Source: Daphnia carinata
Lineage: Eukaryota > Arthropoda > Branchiopoda > Diplostraca > Daphniidae
Direction: 5' to 3'
Length of the DNA stretch: 64,000 nt
NCBI RefSeq assembly: GCF_022539665.2
Contig: NC_081339.1
Coordinates: forward strand, 5,756,017-5,820,016
A program made the position numbers and the translations under genes. A model generated the notes under the pieces. It saw nothing but the letters and a program-made list of their open reading frames with translations. It ran no database searches and had not been told where the DNA came from. How positions within the stretch are numbered: position 1 is the first letter of the stretch; the number at the start of each line of letters is the position of its first letter. Shown piece by piece: positions 36,768 through 47,015 of the stretch.

Positions 36768-38773
36768 TTTATCCCAAATTGAATACAAACCAAGGAACTG
36801 TGTTGTAACAAGAGTTAGAAAACTTAGCTAAGGTTCAGCAGTTTTCTTTTTTTTTAAGTAAGAGATGATATGTGCGCATTGCAGCGCAGATCAATCCGTG
36901 GAATAATCGTTCTTCTTTTTGTCTTTACAAACCTAGCTTATCTGAGCAAAAAGAATGCTGTCACTTCAATTGATCCTTCAGCTAAAAGAGCGCCTTGAAG
37001 TCTTCGTTGTTGAAAAATTGAGGTTGCCAAGTTTTTTTTTTTACATATTTACAACCTTTAGGTGATCTCTGATTCTAGCTGAATTATGTTAGTGTACAGC
37101 TCGTTTAAAGCTATAAAATAGTCGAGCTATGCGCGAAGCTTTTGCTACACTGTTAAACGTTACAACTTATTTTCCCTTAAAAACTTCAAAAGAAGACTGG
37201 TTACGATCTGTGGCATATCGTCTTACTTTCAGAAGTATTTTTTGGGTATGATTCTTTTGATTCTCTTCGAGTTATCAGCTGACATGCTTTGTTTTGCGTT
37301 TAGCGCCCGATGCTCTAAAAAAGGGCAATTTAAAAACAAAGATATTCGTTAGCAGGGACCAATGCTCTACTACAGAACTAGTTATAAAATTTTAATGATA
37401 ACCTTTCAAGTAATCTAGTGTACAAAATGAATTTTGATGAATAAAATATTTTTCATGGAGCCATTTATTAATCTGAGTAGTCTTCATCTATATTCATTAG
37501 TTCTGTGGTAGAACACTGGCATATGGTGTCAATTGTCTGGGGTTTGAACGTCAGATGAGGTGGTAGAGATTTGTTTCCATAGTCAAATCAGTTTTCTTTT
37601 TTGAGTATACAGAGTTAAAATTTAATGTACCTTCTATCATATTTCAATATGGTCTGCTGTGTTTGCTATGCTTAAAAATTTTAAAGTATTTTTTTTTTCT
37701 TTTTATAGGATTCTTGTATTGAATTTTCTTCCACTGCAATCAACCAAAGCAATTCCTTAATTTGTTGCTAGGCTACATAGGGTGTATCTATGAGAAGAAT
37801 ATTTGTTTGAAGGAAAAGATTTAGGATATTTTTACGAGCAATAATACCTCTTCCAATTCACAATGAATGTGATACTGTCTTAAGATAAAAAAACAACAAT
37901 CGACATAAAAATTATTGTTTAAAGAATCAACATAGAACAGAAATTCTCACAGTCCTATGGCTGCTTGGTTGCGAACATGCTGTTAGCTTGATATTGACAA
38001 AAAGCATATAGAATCGGATACGAAACAGAAAACAAACTGATTCCTCGGAAGAAAGTAACAGTCTTGAAACATTTTATTTTCATTCTAACTGAAAATTTCT
38101 GTTTTAAAACTTGTTTTGACACTAATAGAGCAGACTAACTATTTAATTACCTATGGCAATTCGTTTTACCCCCCCAAAAAATCGCCCTTTTTTCTATTTT
38201 ACTGCTATCGCCATCTATCGGCCACATTTATAGTTAATTCTCTATGTAGTACACTGGCCCAAAAAAAATTTAAGCCCTACAAAATAAGTCCGACTAAATA
38301 AGCCCGACTTTTCTCGGTCGGGCTTAAAATTTTTTTTGAAAAAACTGACACTCATCGGAATTGGTTGAATATCACAGGATATACTCAAAATTTAATGCTT
38401 ATTCGGGGAAAATTGCTATTTTTTTCGTTAAGTCAATAGTTTTTTAAATACACCGAATATTTGACACAATGATAGCGTTATAGACTTATAGGGGGATATG
38501 CAGATAAAGTTTCTTGTAATGACCTTTGAGTCCACAAGAGGCGCCTTCAACCGTGGCTCATCGGGTAGTTTTTTTTTCAGGCATATTTCTAGATTGGGTT
38601 AACGCGTGCAGTCTGCTGTCTACCTTCCTCGGTAAATTTACTTCTTGACCTCGCGGATTTGGGGATTTTAGGTATTTAATTTACTCGTTTTTCATTCATT
38701 CTGATCTACATTTTTTCTGTCCAGAGTCACAAGGTAAGTGTTTTCTTGTATTCCTAGTGTGATTACTTTAATA
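36768..38773. other. Gene-poor AT-rich region
   Basis: There is no supported gene. It ends near a hairpin-forming repeat at 38299-38326 listed separately. Confidence 0.4.
38299..38333. repeat. Hairpin / dispersed repeat, left copy
   Basis: TAAGCCCGAC (38299-38308) and GTCGGGCTTA (38317-38326) form a 10-bp perfect stem with an 8-base loop. The right arm continues as GTCGGGCTTAAAATTTT (38317-38333), which recurs exactly at 43081-43097. An imperfect extra copy (aagtccgac) sits just upstream. Confidence 0.6.
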
Positions 38774-41284
38774 TGGTTTCGTTTAACAGTGTGGAGAAGG
38801 ACATTTTGCCTGAGTGTCCCCAAGCCGGTGGGGGCGGTGATAGTGGTCCGTTGACGTCACAAAGTAAGATGAAAATATCGAAATATGTGTTCGAACTTAA
38901 CTTCTTGGTGCTTTTTATAGTATGGGGAACGGAGACATTTCTCGAAGGATTGTCCACAAGAGGGCCGCGGCGGTGGTGGAAGTCGTACCTGCCATGAGGT
39001 TAAAACAAAAAACATTTTTAGTGCTCATTTTTAACGAAGAAGAGGGCAATGTAGCAAGGGATTTTCCTCAAGAAGGATGCACTGGTGGCAGCAAGTGTTA
39101 CAATGCAAACATCATTTGTATCTTTACAACAATATTTTATGTTCCAGTGTTCATTGTCTTACCCCTAGTGTCATGAAGCTGGCCACACCTTGAAAGGCTG
39201 CCTGAATCTATTCAGTGAATCGACGGAAGATGGCAAGCCGTGTGAGCAATACATTCCGGAAGCTGTGACATGTGATGAAAAGGAACTGCTTAAGGGCATA
39301 ATCTGTGGGGAATGCTTTAACAATTTTGATAAAGTCGTCCTCCAGGTAAGCCATTTCTCAGAACTGTATTTTATGATTTAAAAATATCTATTGGGTTTGC
39401 TTTAGGTTACAGGAATAGATGTACCTCAATGCATAACATCATTCGAAGAAGCCAGCCTGCTCCAACTACTACTTCAAAACATAAAGAATTCTGGCTACAT
39501 AAAACCAACACCTGTTCAGAAAGCTTCAGTTGCAGTTATTCTTGCCAAAAGAGATTTAATTGCTTGTGCTGTCATGGGCTCTGGTAAAACGGTAATCCAA
39601 TTAATTAACGCTGTGTAATTTTGAAACCTTGATGCCCTCGTACTGACTTGATTCGAATGGGTCGGTATGAACTGGATAAGTTGAAGTAAAAGTAATTTTG
39701 AGTGGGCACGCCGGTGATTGCGACCACTAAAAGGTCCAATTGCATCTAAGATACTCAACAAACCCTTCGTGATATTCGTTGATTAAGTCATCTAAAATTT
39801 AACATTTTTTCATGTAGGCGGCGTACTTGGTACCAGTTATGAACATATTGTTAGAACAAGGTGTTGCTGTTGCGTCTCATGCCATGGGAAAAAAGCCAGA
39901 AGTTGTAATTGTCGCACCCACTCATGTATTGGCTATTCAAATTCACCGCGAGGCGTGTAAATTCTCCTGCAATTCGGTTTTAAAGTCTGATCATATATGG
40001 AGGAACTGTCACGAGCCATCAGCGGTCAAATCTTCAAGCTGGGTGCAATATCCTTCTCGCGACCGCGGAGCGACTCAATGATTTTCTCGAACGTGGAGCA
40101 TTTGACTTCTCGGGGGTCAGGTTTTAAATTTTGGACGAAGCTGATCGAATGCTTGATATGGGTTTCGGCCCCAATGTTGAAAAATTGTCAACCATCCAAC
40201 GATGCATCCAAAAGTATGTCCTCGATGGCTTTTGAGTATGAGATTTGACTGGTGTAATAATATTTGTTTCTCTGTAGGGCATTCGTCGTGTTTTTATGTT
40301 TTCGGCTACATTCCCAGATGAAGTACAAGCGCTGGCTGCGACGTACATGGAAGATTACACATCAGTCACAACAGGCATTGTCGGTGGCACCAATCCGGAT
40401 GTTGAACAGCTGTTTTTTTAGTGCTTGAAAAGAGATAAGAGAGCTAAGCTGATCGAAGTTTTACAAGATCTCAGTGATGCCAAGACTGTCGTTTTTGTCG
40501 ACAGCAAAAAGACCGCGGATTTCGTCGCTGCATTCTTGTGCAATAACAACTTACAAGTAAGAATCAAAACTCTTGGAATTTGGCAAAGTGTCTTAACTTT
40601 AAATGTCGAGTCTACCAGCATCCACGGTGATCGTCTTCAGAGTCAGCGTGAGCAAGCGCTTCGTGACGTCAAAAATGTTATTAGGAATATTCTCGTGGCC
40701 ACTAAGGTTGCTGTCCGTGACTTAGGTAATACTTCATGGGTTTTTCGTCCGTTTTTTACGTATTTGATGTTTGTATTGTTTTTCCTAGATGTTGCCGGCG
40801 TCAACTATGTCGTAAATTATGACCTACCAACTGATATTGAAGAACATGTTCATCGCGTTGGTCGAACCGGCCGCGTGGGAAATGTTGGAAAATCAATGAG
40901 GTTCTTTGACGAAGAAAGAGATGGTCCTAACGCTGGAAAGTTTGTGTCTATGTTAACTAAGGTAAGAACCTACTCCAGTTTGACATCTAATTATATTTCT
41001 CTGCCCTTGTGTTCGTAATTAATAATCCTACGTAATTTTTTTTTTTTGTCCAACGCCGATGTACCGCCATTCATGCAAGCAATGGTCCCAGGCGTGAGTG
41101 GAATGGGTTACGACTTTAGCGCCCCTTCGACTCAATGGGGGTTTTGCTAGTCGAGATATGCACCGAGTAAGTTAAGACCTAGATAGTTTTTATTACTTGT
41201 AGATCTAATTTAATCTATTCGCAGTTCGGCGATAAACCTGGATTTGCTGCCTTGCCTACTGAAATTGACGAGAGTTGGGATTAA
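38774..41284 (+). pseudogene. Broken Vasa-like DEAD-box RNA helicase
   Basis: Pieces of a Vasa/PL10-type helicase lie in order but are interrupted. The 5' part (38774-39230) has degraded CCHC zinc knuckles with key Cys/Gly changed (RRHFSKDCPQEG, NVARDFPQEG, CHEAGHTLKGC). The helicase core follows: Q-motif SGYIKPTPVQK, a motif I variant CAVMGSGKT (about 39573-39595), VIVAPTHVLA, then DEADRMLDMGF, FMFSATFP and the motif VI HRVGRTGRVGN. It ends in the Vasa-like tail PTEIDESWD. In-frame stops occur at 40125-40127, just before DEAD, and at 40419-40421, after VEQLFF. The motif IV/V arginine-glycine is changed (AVRDLD for VARGLD). Introns are still present, so this is a decayed gene duplicate and not a retrocopy. 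Confidence 0.8.
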
Positions 41285-41535
41285 CTCAATGTCGTTCAGT
41301 TGGTTGGTTATTGTCCAAGAACATCTTGGAACTTGTAATGGTTGTTTGAGAAATTTGATTACGTGTTTATTTTGCTAACCCAGATACCTGACTGTAGAAC
41401 GAATTAATTTTTGTGAAGAAAACTGTTTATGATAATATTTTCCATTTATACTTTTCAATTTTAAGGGGTTTTTATTTTTTTTATTTATCAAATAACTACA
41501 TACCTATCAAAATCTCAAACAATGTATGTAAGTAC

Positions 41536-41812
41536 AGTTATGGCATACTGGTAGCATGCTGTCCTACAGTGCGAAAGGTATGTGGTTCGAATCCCAGAAT
41601 GGTTAATATTGCTTGGCGTGGACGTCCCAGAAAAAAATCTGGTGGGCTACCGATCGTCGAGAAGAAAGAATTTTTCCTTTTTTTGCCATTTTTCGTTATT
41701 TCGACAAATAAACGTTTCTTGTGTAGAAAAAAAACGCACCTGGCGAATCCGAGTATTGAACCTTAGACCTTCGGCTTCTGAAGCCGATGCCCTACCATTG
41801 AGCTATTTCACA
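41536..41812. repeat. tRNA-derived repeat (SINE-like) with two opposed tRNA heads
   Basis: On the + strand, TGGCATACTGG (41541-41551) and GGTTCGAATCC (41584-41594) match the A and B boxes of a tRNA promoter. On the - strand, the sequence complementary to 41743-41812 reads AGCTCAATGGTAGGGCA, a 5-bp anticodon-type stem (TCGGC/GCCGA) and GGTTCAATACT. Neither has a paired acceptor stem, so they are tRNA-like relics, not tRNA genes. The sequence between them is non-coding. Confidence 0.55.
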
Positions 41813-42110
41813 TATTTTAGTACTGCTATTACTAATAGTGAATTTAGGAATACGTGTTGGACTTGGAAAAAAAAAGGCAAGCTTCGTTTTCGTTGCCTGA
41901 CCATTCACTGGCTCAGAACATCGAAACCAAGACCCAGGCCAAAAAAAATGGAACGCTTAGGCTTTCTTTGCCTGTACCAATGTTCAGGCAAAGGCTCGAC
42001 TGGCTTGGAACATCGAAGCCAGGAACCAAGCCACTTGCCTTTCCTGAATGCCAATACCTTATATACCCGAAAGCCTATTTTTTTTTTTCTCAGACGGACC
42101 TTTTGTTATT

Positions 42111-42275
42111 ACGCCGCCATTTGTACGTCAAAACCACAATTTTTCTGCAGGATGTTTTTTTAACAGAACTGGCTTCGTTTTTTCTACCTGCCAATTCCTT
42201 GCGCCACCATTTGTACGTCAAAAACACAAGTTTTCTGCAGGGTGTTTTTTTTAACAGAACCGACTTCGTTTTTTT
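42111..42275. repeat. 90-bp tandem duplication
   Basis: The segment starting CGCCGCCATTTGTACGTCAA near 42112 recurs 90 bases later as CGCCACCATTTGTACGTCAA, followed in both by TTTCTGCAG, a T-run, AACAGAAC and CTTCGTTTTTT. The second copy runs into a poly-T stretch. It lies in non-coding DNA. Confidence 0.7.
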
Positions 42276-43064
42276 CTTTTTTTTTGCTTTTTCGTTTTTT
42301 TTTTTTACCTGTCAATTGGTTGCGGTGGAAATGACGCATTTAGCAGACAAGAGACACTAGAGCGCAAAACAACCAAGTCAATTGAAAGGGGGAGGATTTA
42401 GAGATGGTAAGGTTGATAACCTAAGCAATTTTGTGTGTACATACATATTTACATATAATTAAATATACCTATAATTTGACTAAAAACAGGTTTCTACTCA
42501 GGAAATTTCTTTCTTTTTTCTTTTATTTTCTCTTTGAAAACAGGTTGTTGCATATTTAATTGTAAATGTATGTGTTCAATTATTACAAATACATCGAAAT
42601 GCCATCAACCAAGATAGTGCCTTAATTGGTTGCCACAGGGAAGGCTCAAAACATTTTCTTTCCACTATGATAATAAATTTATATAAAGAAATGCCTGTCA
42701 CCAGACAAATAAAATGTCTTTTTTTCTGAGTAAGGGATCTTCGTTTTCCACAAGGCCACAACAAAGTTGTGTTTCACTGTACTTCATTTTAACATTGTTA
42801 ACATTGCAAAAAAGCAAAGCCTGTACAATGAGAATCAGAATGGTCGAAAACTTGATTTGTTGCTTAGTAAATCGGTAAAATAATCTTTACTTTTCCCTCC
42901 TTACTCTACTGTAAATTGTAAGAAACCTAATTCCTTTAATGACTTGCACCTTCCCTCACTTATGTCAACACGAGGCACTGTACTGAAGGAGACGAAATCA
43001 AATAACGATGCCAGGTGGGTGATAATCAGCCCTGAGTACCTGTTTGAAAGAAAAATTAAAAAGT

Positions 43065-43097
43065 CGGGCTTATTTTTTTTGTCGGGCTTAAAATTTT
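43065..43097. repeat. Dispersed repeat, right copy
   Basis: Two direct copies of GTCGGGCTTA (from 43063 and 43081) are separated by a T-run. The second extends to GTCGGGCTTAAAATTTT, identical to 38317-38333. With the left copy it brackets the helicase pseudogene and the SINE-like unit. Confidence 0.5.
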
Positions 43098-43879
43098 GTT
43101 CGGAACGAGAGACATCTAGTGGTTCAAAAACCAACCATTTGAAAAATTTGTCATTTTCAATTGCTAAGGAATTAGCGAAGTGGGTGTGCTTGTACGTTTG
43201 TCCGGTTCCCTACATTTTGTCTTTCAAAGGATATTTCAACGAAAACCTTGTGGTATGTTATTTTCAATTGAATTAATCCATTGTGCTGTATGTATTGAGT
43301 TTCAAACATTTCACACTGATTTTCCCCCTTCATATAACAGTTTACCTTGCCATCACCTAAGCAAGTTAGTAACCAGATGATTTTGGGCAAGCTATGTCTG
43401 TCACTGGTCATCATGGAACTGTCCAGTGAGAGTATTCACATTCTGTTTGCCACTGTGTGCTAGGCATCATACTCCCATTTCTATCAACATCATGATCCTG
43501 AACGCACAAGGATTGCTGACACTAGGTAGTTGTACTATAACACAACTGAGTATTTGAGAACAAAACTGTCTAAGTCTCACATTCGTTATTTTGTCACGTT
43601 GCAGATTCCCACTTTCATCTGTTGAGTGCATTCATATATGCATTCTTGTATGTTTGATAACTTCCACTTTTCCATCATCAAACAGCCAAACATTCCATAA
43701 CCAAACCTCCACCAATCTATCACTTTTACAAAAGCAGTCTTCCCACCGTTAGCCAGCAAAAAAACATACATAGGCTTTCATCTCTACCTTTTAGGTATTC
43801 TAATTTTCCTGTTGTGGAGTATGGTTGATTGTAACATAAAATTTTGTGATAGGATTTCATCATCATGCTATTCTTGCGC

Positions 43880-44305
43880 CTTCGCCGCGTCGCTGTCACC
43901 GTCGCCTCATCGCCTTCGCCTTGTCGCTGCACCGTCGCCTCATCGCCTTGTCGCTGCACCGTCGCCTCATCGCCTTGTCGCTGCACCGTCGCCTCATCGC
44001 CTTGTCGCTGCACCGTCGCCTCATCGCCTTGTCGCTGCACCGTCGCCTCATCGCCTTGTCACTGCACCGTCGCCTCATCGCCTTGTCGCTGCACCGTCGC
44101 CTCATCGCCGTTGCCTTCGCCACATCGCCGTTGCCTTCGCCACATCGCCGTTGCCTTCGCCACATCGCCGTTGCCTTCGCCACATCGCCCCATCGCCGTT
44201 GCCGTCGCCTCATCGCGTTCACCCCATCGCCGTTGCCGTCGGCTCATCGCGTTCGCCCCATCGCCGTTGCCGTCGCCTCATCGCCCCATCGCCGTCACCC
44301 TGGTA
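43880..44305. repeat. GC-rich minisatellite array
   Basis: Seven copies of a 27-bp unit (CACCGTCGCCTCATCGCCTT plus GTCGCTG) start at 43930 and repeat every 27 bases to about 44118. About four copies of a 20-bp unit (CATCGCCGTTGCCTTCGCCA) follow, then irregular related units (CATCGCCGTTGCCGTCGCC) to about 44300. Unit length divisible by three explains the open frames in several directions. Base composition is far above the AT-rich surroundings. Confidence 0.85.
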
Positions 44306-44334
44306 TTGTTATGTTTTGCAATGTAGTGTGTAAG

Positions 44335-44672
44335 TTAACCCGTTGGCTGCCACCCCGTTTGCGTCCCATTTTTTTTGCAGCTTATAGGGACCGGGCGCTG
44401 TTCTCCCCATGGCCATGGGGGGAACAGTCGCCATTGCGCCTAATGGCTTTATGCCATTAGGCGCCGTAGGCAATGCACCAGTAGGGCCTCTCTTTGTCGA
44501 TGCGGCAATAGATTCTTGGGGTGTGCATTCCCGGAATGGAATCTATTGCCGTATCAGCCCGGACTTGTCTTCGGACAAGTCCCACCTTGTTCGCAGATCC
44601 TTCAGACGGCGATGCGTAGTTACTGTAGTTAAGCAACCTACGGGTTGTATGGCCTGGCAGCCAACGGGTTAA
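44335..44672. mobile_element. piggyBac-type MITE with internal hairpins
   Basis: A 330-bp element (44339-44668) has perfect terminal inverted repeats CCCGTTGGCTGCCA / TGGCAGCCAACGGG, flanked on both sides by TTAA (44335-44338, 44669-44672), the target duplication of piggyBac elements. Inside are further perfect stems: CCCCATGGCCATGGGG, CGCCTAATGGC/GCCATTAGGCG, CAATAGATTC/GAATCTATTG and GGACTTGTC/GACAAGTCC. It has no transposase, so it is a non-autonomous element. Confidence 0.85.
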
Positions 44673-47015
44673 CTTAGTTAAGTGTATGTATTTGTATGTG
44701 TAAATATGTATGTAATTATGTATGTATTGTTTTGTTAAAAATAGTGGTGGAATTGTTGGGCGGAGGCGGGACAATAAAAACAATTTCATTGGTATATTTC
44801 TTTCTTGTATTTATTTTTATATTATCTAAGTTATGCAAAATCAAAAACCAAAACTTCGTTAATTGTTTACTTCACTCGTCTGACGTTAAATCCAGTTTTC
44901 GATGAAGATTGCAGAATAAGTCATTTTCCATGCCATTTTACAAAACAACAAGCAATTTTTTGTCTGCAAACATACCATTGTTTTTCCTAAAGCAAATTTT
45001 GGCAAGATTTTTTCTTCATTTCCTTTTACAATGTGGCTAAGACGATCTGGCAGTAATAAAGAAAAAGAAAATGATTGAAGTTCTTCATTAGGAAACCATT
45101 ACTTCCATACTTGCATTGCCAGGGAATTCAACCATTTTCTTCTTGGACTTCTTTGTTTCACACAAATGAAGTTATATTCACAAAATACAAGAATGACGGT
45201 AGAGATATTTTATTTATAACTAATAATGTAAACGGTGGGAGCACTCCATCTTTTCACAGAACAATCTTGCTGCCACGCAGCATACCAGGTATCTGAAAGT
45301 ACAATTGATCAAAAAGTAAACAAGATTTCAAATAGAACTTTTCAAGTAACTATAGTAATTTTGACAAGGAGAAACAGAACACTTACTGGTTATCAGACCA
45401 AAATGGTGCCATGCTTATCCTTTCAAGAATTCACAAACATTTTTTGAATTTTTTTTCTTGTCAAATGTTAGCTATTGTTCCTTTACTGAATTTGTATAGA
45501 TTGACTTTACTGATGAAACTTATCAATAGCATGAAACGCGAATATTTTAAATTAAACAATACCTCATAATACATGGAATCGGCAGATAAAGTTCACTGAG
45601 CGTGACGTTCATTCCTCGCTCGACGTCAGGATAAATGAACTGACACTTGCCATAGAAGAATCAAGGAGTTGATGGTTTTTCCACCAGAGGTCCTGGAAGC
45701 ATGACAGGCCCAAATCTCTCTAAACAAGATTCGAAGTTATGCAGGAAGGTTTCGTATTAGTGGGCAGATTGGTTGCATCTGGTTTGTTCATAATTCAAAT
45801 GATTTAGCCAAAATTAAGTTATTGAACATCACACCGATCCGAGTGCTAGTAGGGGTGGTTTCAAATCGCGATAAATTCGATAAGGGATACCAATGACTAT
45901 ATCAGGCGAATGCGGCAACTCTATTTCACCAACGGTTTGTTGGGTTAGAACATCATGGTACTTGTTCCAGCCCTTCTCTTCAACTCTCAACACGCAGCCA
46001 AGTTAGACATTAGTCTGTTTTGGTTTTCGTAGGACATTGAATCCCGAATTTTTTTTTCTTGCCATTCGCCTTCTACTTCATTTTCTGTCGATTTTTGGAA
46101 TTTTCACTTCAGTTTTCGAAGGGCCTGAACTGGAATCACCATGGGTTTCACATGCTAGAAGATGACAGTCAGCACATTATTGCTAGTTGTTTGCTATATC
46201 CTGTTCAATAAAGCGCTACCTGGCATAATAAGTAGCAGTTTGAAAACGATAGTTATCGCCATCCGGTGAAGGGACAATGAGGATGAAGATAAGCTTCGGA
46301 GAAAATGCGAGCGGGAGTTCTTCTAGTCTGGTTCTTCATTTCATTAATACTTCCTTCTGCCTGCATGGATGGTGTTCAGAAAAGCCACTAAGCTCAGCCA
46401 AAGGGATAGGTGGAGTCCAAGTTCTCTGCCCAGAAGATGTCACTTTCACCAAAATATGCAGGATGTTTATCAAAGACGCAAGTTAAGCCAGAATGTTATA
46501 GAGCAGAAATAGGGGATGGTACTGCAGGTGGGCCTCTTAACCCAGGTTCCCTTATTCAGCTGAAATCAAGCAATTTTCCTGATTACCAGAAATGCAACCG
46601 ACACGACCTTGTTCACCTTCATTTGTAGGACAACTCTATTGGCTAAGTTACACCAATCGAACTGCACCTGAAACAAGTCTTTTTAGATTTCTTACCAACC
46701 TGTCCAATTTTGCTTTTCCTTTTTCACAAGCAGTGCTCTGGGAAAAATGAATCCTGTAAACAAACAAAAACAAAATCGATCAGGTAAAACGGGTCTTTTA
46801 ATGTAAGTCTTTGTACGGGAATTTTACCGCTAGATGCACAGGTGAAGCACGAAGAATTTTAATCCAATGAATAAAATTAAGTACCATCAAATTTCAAAAG
46901 AAAATGAGGTATGACACACTTGAAAAATCCTTGTATTCCATCCCATAACAGCAATGGGTAGAACTCGAAATGAGTGGAATCAGTAGACATCAACGATTAG
47001 TTATGGAAGTAATAG
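44673..47015. other. Gene-poor region with faint decayed coding traces
   Basis: On the minus strand between about 46760 and 45590 several short frames look protein-like and abut splice-like signals, but they are cut by stops and frameshifts. Readable pieces include KGWNKYHDVLTQQTVGEIEL and IVIGIPYRIYRDLKPP (about 45970-45850), YPDVERGMNVTLSELYLPIP (about 45645-45586) and KGKAKLDRL before a gtaaga donor (about 46690). No family is recognised, so no gene is called. Confidence 0.35.

Noticed and set aside
41536-41812. Two genuine tRNA genes
   Set aside because: The promoter boxes are present, but acceptor stems do not pair and one B box is imperfect, so they are called tRNA-derived repeats.
43930-44180. 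CRISPR-like regular repeats
   Set aside because: The units are contiguous with no spacers, and the genome is eukaryotic. This is an ordinary minisatellite.
43726-44460. Long open frames on both strands through the 43.9-44.3 kb repeats
   Set aside because: They are translations of a minisatellite whose 27-bp unit is a multiple of three. There is no start context, domain or neighbouring exon.
46410-46628. Plus-strand frame resembling a CUB-domain start (SSNFPDYQKC)
   Set aside because: Only about 15 residues look CUB-like, there is no continuing exon, and the opposite strand has competing exon-like signals.
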